Of a DNA stretch of 6,101 bases, positions 4,765 to 6,101 are shown one piece after another. Made by a program: the position numbers and the translations under genes. Under the pieces are notes generated by a model. It worked only from the letters and a program-made list of their open reading frames with translations, was not told the DNA's origin and searched no databases. Numbering within the stretch: the first letter of the stretch is position 1; the number at the start of each line of letters is the position of its first letter. Source of the DNA: Promethearchaeota archaeon (GTDB lineage Archaea; Asgardarchaeota; Lokiarchaeia; Sigyniarchaeales; Promethearchaeaceae); NCBI GenBank assembly GCA_014729055.1, contig WJKO01000420.1, positions 1 through 6,101 on the forward strand, written 5' to 3'.

Positions 4765-6029
4765 AAATCAAACGCCTCTTCTATCAGATCTCTGGCTTGA
4801 TCAAGCTTACTGGCTTTCGCTAATTTATATGATTTCAGTAACTTCTTTTCCAGCGATCTACCTTCAGATGTTGTCCTTCCAACGGATTCCAATTGATCCC
4901 AAGCACTATTTAGAATATAGAAATCTCGGGCAACCGCCTCTGTTTGGTCTGTTTTAGTTGTCCTATCAGGACCTAATAGAGGATCTTCGTCAAGATGAAT
5001 AATCGCACACGTCCATGATTCATCTGGCTGAGTTCCATAATAGAATGAATACCATCCAACGGAATCTACGCCCATGAACCAGCTTATCCACGCTAATCTT
5101 CTCATTCGGATAAGTGATACCGTATCATCTTCGAGATACATTGCACTGAGGAGAACCGAACACCTATCTACGCCTGATTTCTCATATGAATATTTTATGC
5201 GTTGTATCAATTCCATATCTTGACAATATGCATCAAAAGCATTGATATCAAATCCCGCGATACCAGCAATTTTATAGGTTTCCTCATGTAGAAACATAGC
5301 TTGTACATCCCAATCTGCATGCTTTGCATGTAATAACTCCGTAATTTCCGTAAAAAAGTCGTTCCAATAACTCTGCCCATCTGGCGAATTAGGATCAATA
5401 TTAGTTTCATCGTCCAAATTCCAACCAGTAATATTGTCCATCAAACCATTATCGATAAAATACTGAGAAAGATTGTCGTAATAATTTAGCATAGAATATT
5501 TTAAATAACGTCGATGTTCCTGCACGTTAGGATCGGGATCATTTGGATCAATTCCATACCAGCAAGTTTTAGCTTTTCCAGTAACGGAGTCTTGCAATTC
5601 AGGCGTATACTCAAACATCCATTCAGGTGAATACGCGCTTACCCATGCATAGATAACAACTTGGACATCTCGCTCAGCCATACCCTCGATGAAGAGAGAA
5701 AGATTGTTCAGATAATTATAATTAAGGGTATCGTTGGTTGGACAGACCGTGGACCATTTGCAGTGCACATAACAACAATTCAGACTTTTCGCAGCGAGAT
5801 CCATGTATTCTTCTGCAACGGCACTATTTGGCATAAGTATTTCCCAATCCAGAAACGCATAACCATAGATTGTGCCTTTCCTATCAGAGCGAGCAATCTT
5901 TTCTGGACGATAATCCTCGGGATTCTCAATCACCGAAATACCCGTAAAGAAGAAGGCGAGTGTTGAGCTTATTAATATAATTTGAATGACTGCAACTCGT
6001 TTTAAAGAAATATCCATATTACTATCCAT
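4761..6029 (-). CDS. Membrane-anchored glycoside-hydrolase-like (TIM-barrel) protein, probably extracytoplasmic
   Basis: This 422-residue protein begins with a short basic end and a hydrophobic segment (about residues 11-33) acting as signal anchor or signal peptide. The rest shows the strand-loop rhythm of a clan-A-type barrel: GTIYGYAFLDWE (52-63), CCYVHCKWS (85-93), VQVVIYAWVSAYSPEWM (122-138), ITGWNLDDETN (200-210), VQAMFLHEE (242-250), INAFDAYCQD (262-271), SVLLSAMYLEDD (291-302) and VDSVGWYSFYYG (321-332). Glu208, at the end of the putative fourth strand, and Glu300, at the putative seventh, sit where acid/base and nucleophile lie in clan-A retaining hydrolases. Eight Cys after the anchor could form disulfides outside the cell. 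The last 35 residues look helical. I cannot name a family or substrate. The ATG at 6029 has only a purine-rich tract before it, and an ATG four codons later is an alternative. Its stop overlaps the next gene by ATGA. Confidence 0.8.
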   Translation of the reverse strand: MDSNMDISLKRVAVIQIILISSTLAFFFTGISVIENPEDYRPEKIARSDRKGTIYGYAFLDWEILMPNSAVAEEYMDLAAKSLNCCYVHCKWSTVCPTNDTLNYNYLNNLSLFIEGMAERDVQVVIYAWVSAYSPEWMFEYTPELQDSVTGKAKTCWYGIDPNDPDPNVQEHRRYLKYSMLNYYDNLSQYFIDNGLMDNITGWNLDDETNIDPNSPDGQSYWNDFFTEITELLHAKHADWDVQAMFLHEETYKIAGIAGFDINAFDAYCQDMELIQRIKYSYEKSGVDRCSVLLSAMYLEDDTVSLIRMRRLAWISWFMGVDSVGWYSFYYGTQPDESWTCAIIHLDEDPLLGPDRTTKTDQTEAVARDFYILNSAWDQLESVGRTTSEGRSLEKKLLKSYKLAKASKLDQARDLIEEAFDL

Positions 6030-6101
6030 ATTTATTTCATCTTTCTTTCTTTTTACTTTCTTTCTTTTACTATAGACTACTGATTAGTATAATTCATTAT
6101 A
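6030..6101 (-). promoter_or_regulatory. Purine-rich leader and possible promoter of the GH-like gene
   Basis: On the minus strand, 6031-6067 is almost pure G/A, built of repeated GAAA/GAAAG units, and runs almost up to the ATG. It contains no canonical Shine-Dalgarno but could aid ribosome loading. Further upstream, about 60 bases before the ATG, ATTATACT (6093-6086) is a weak TATA-like element. A three-codon frame (ATG AAA TAA) lies just before the start. The window ends here, so upstream control sites are missing. Confidence 0.3.

Noticed and set aside
4563..4800. Two overlapping plus-strand frames with Phe/Leu/Val-rich repeats
   Set aside because: They are antisense readings of the 18-bp Glu/Arg-coding repeats, and the hydrophobic look comes from that composition.
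5661..5966. 101-codon plus-strand frame
   Set aside because: It is antisense to the GH-like gene, with no start signal or family resemblance.

Overview
The window looks archaeal, most likely from a methanogen- or ANME-related euryarchaeon. The main evidence is a full-length MtrH-family methyltransferase, a family centred on tetrahydromethanopterin C1 metabolism. Supporting signs are TATA-like boxes at archaeal spacing upstream of genes, a probable leaderless start, a fragment of an LVIVD-repeat protein, and AT-rich spacers with T-rich gene ends. The genus cannot be fixed from the sequence. Every supported gene is on the minus strand, so the window reads right to left.

Right part (about 6101-2801): a cluster of three genes. 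First is a membrane-anchored, probably extracytoplasmic protein with a glycoside-hydrolase-like TIM-barrel pattern (4761-6029). It overlaps by ATGA with a polytopic membrane protein resembling the Yip1 family, which carries a highly charged Glu/Arg repeat tail (4003-4764). After a 32-bp gap comes a DegT/DnrJ/EryC1/StrS-type PLP aminotransferase (2801-3970). An extracytoplasmic carbohydrate-active protein, a membrane partner and an amino-sugar or aminocyclitol aminotransferase together suggest cell-surface glycan work, but this is inference. A 10-bp TATATAAG-containing tandem repeat sits between the second and third genes and may give the aminotransferase its own leaderless promoter.

Middle (about 2800-1556): an AT-rich spacer, then decayed coding sequence. 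A signal-anchored LVIVD beta-propeller-type gene is broken by an in-frame TAA. After a +1 frame change, an open frame without a good start continues for about 112 codons. Two perfect 50-bp repeats lie inside it.

Left part (1555-1): a solitary MtrH-family gene with its own TATA-like box and a good Shine-Dalgarno, with no other mtr subunit and no corrinoid-protein gene beside it. Next is a small, extremely acidic, arginine-free protein of unknown function (97-531). Last is the first 23 codons of a gene leaving the left edge, whose N-terminus resembles N6-adenine DNA methylases. The last two may belong to a restriction-modification or defence locus beyond the window. No RNA gene, CRISPR array, transposase or attachment site was seen.
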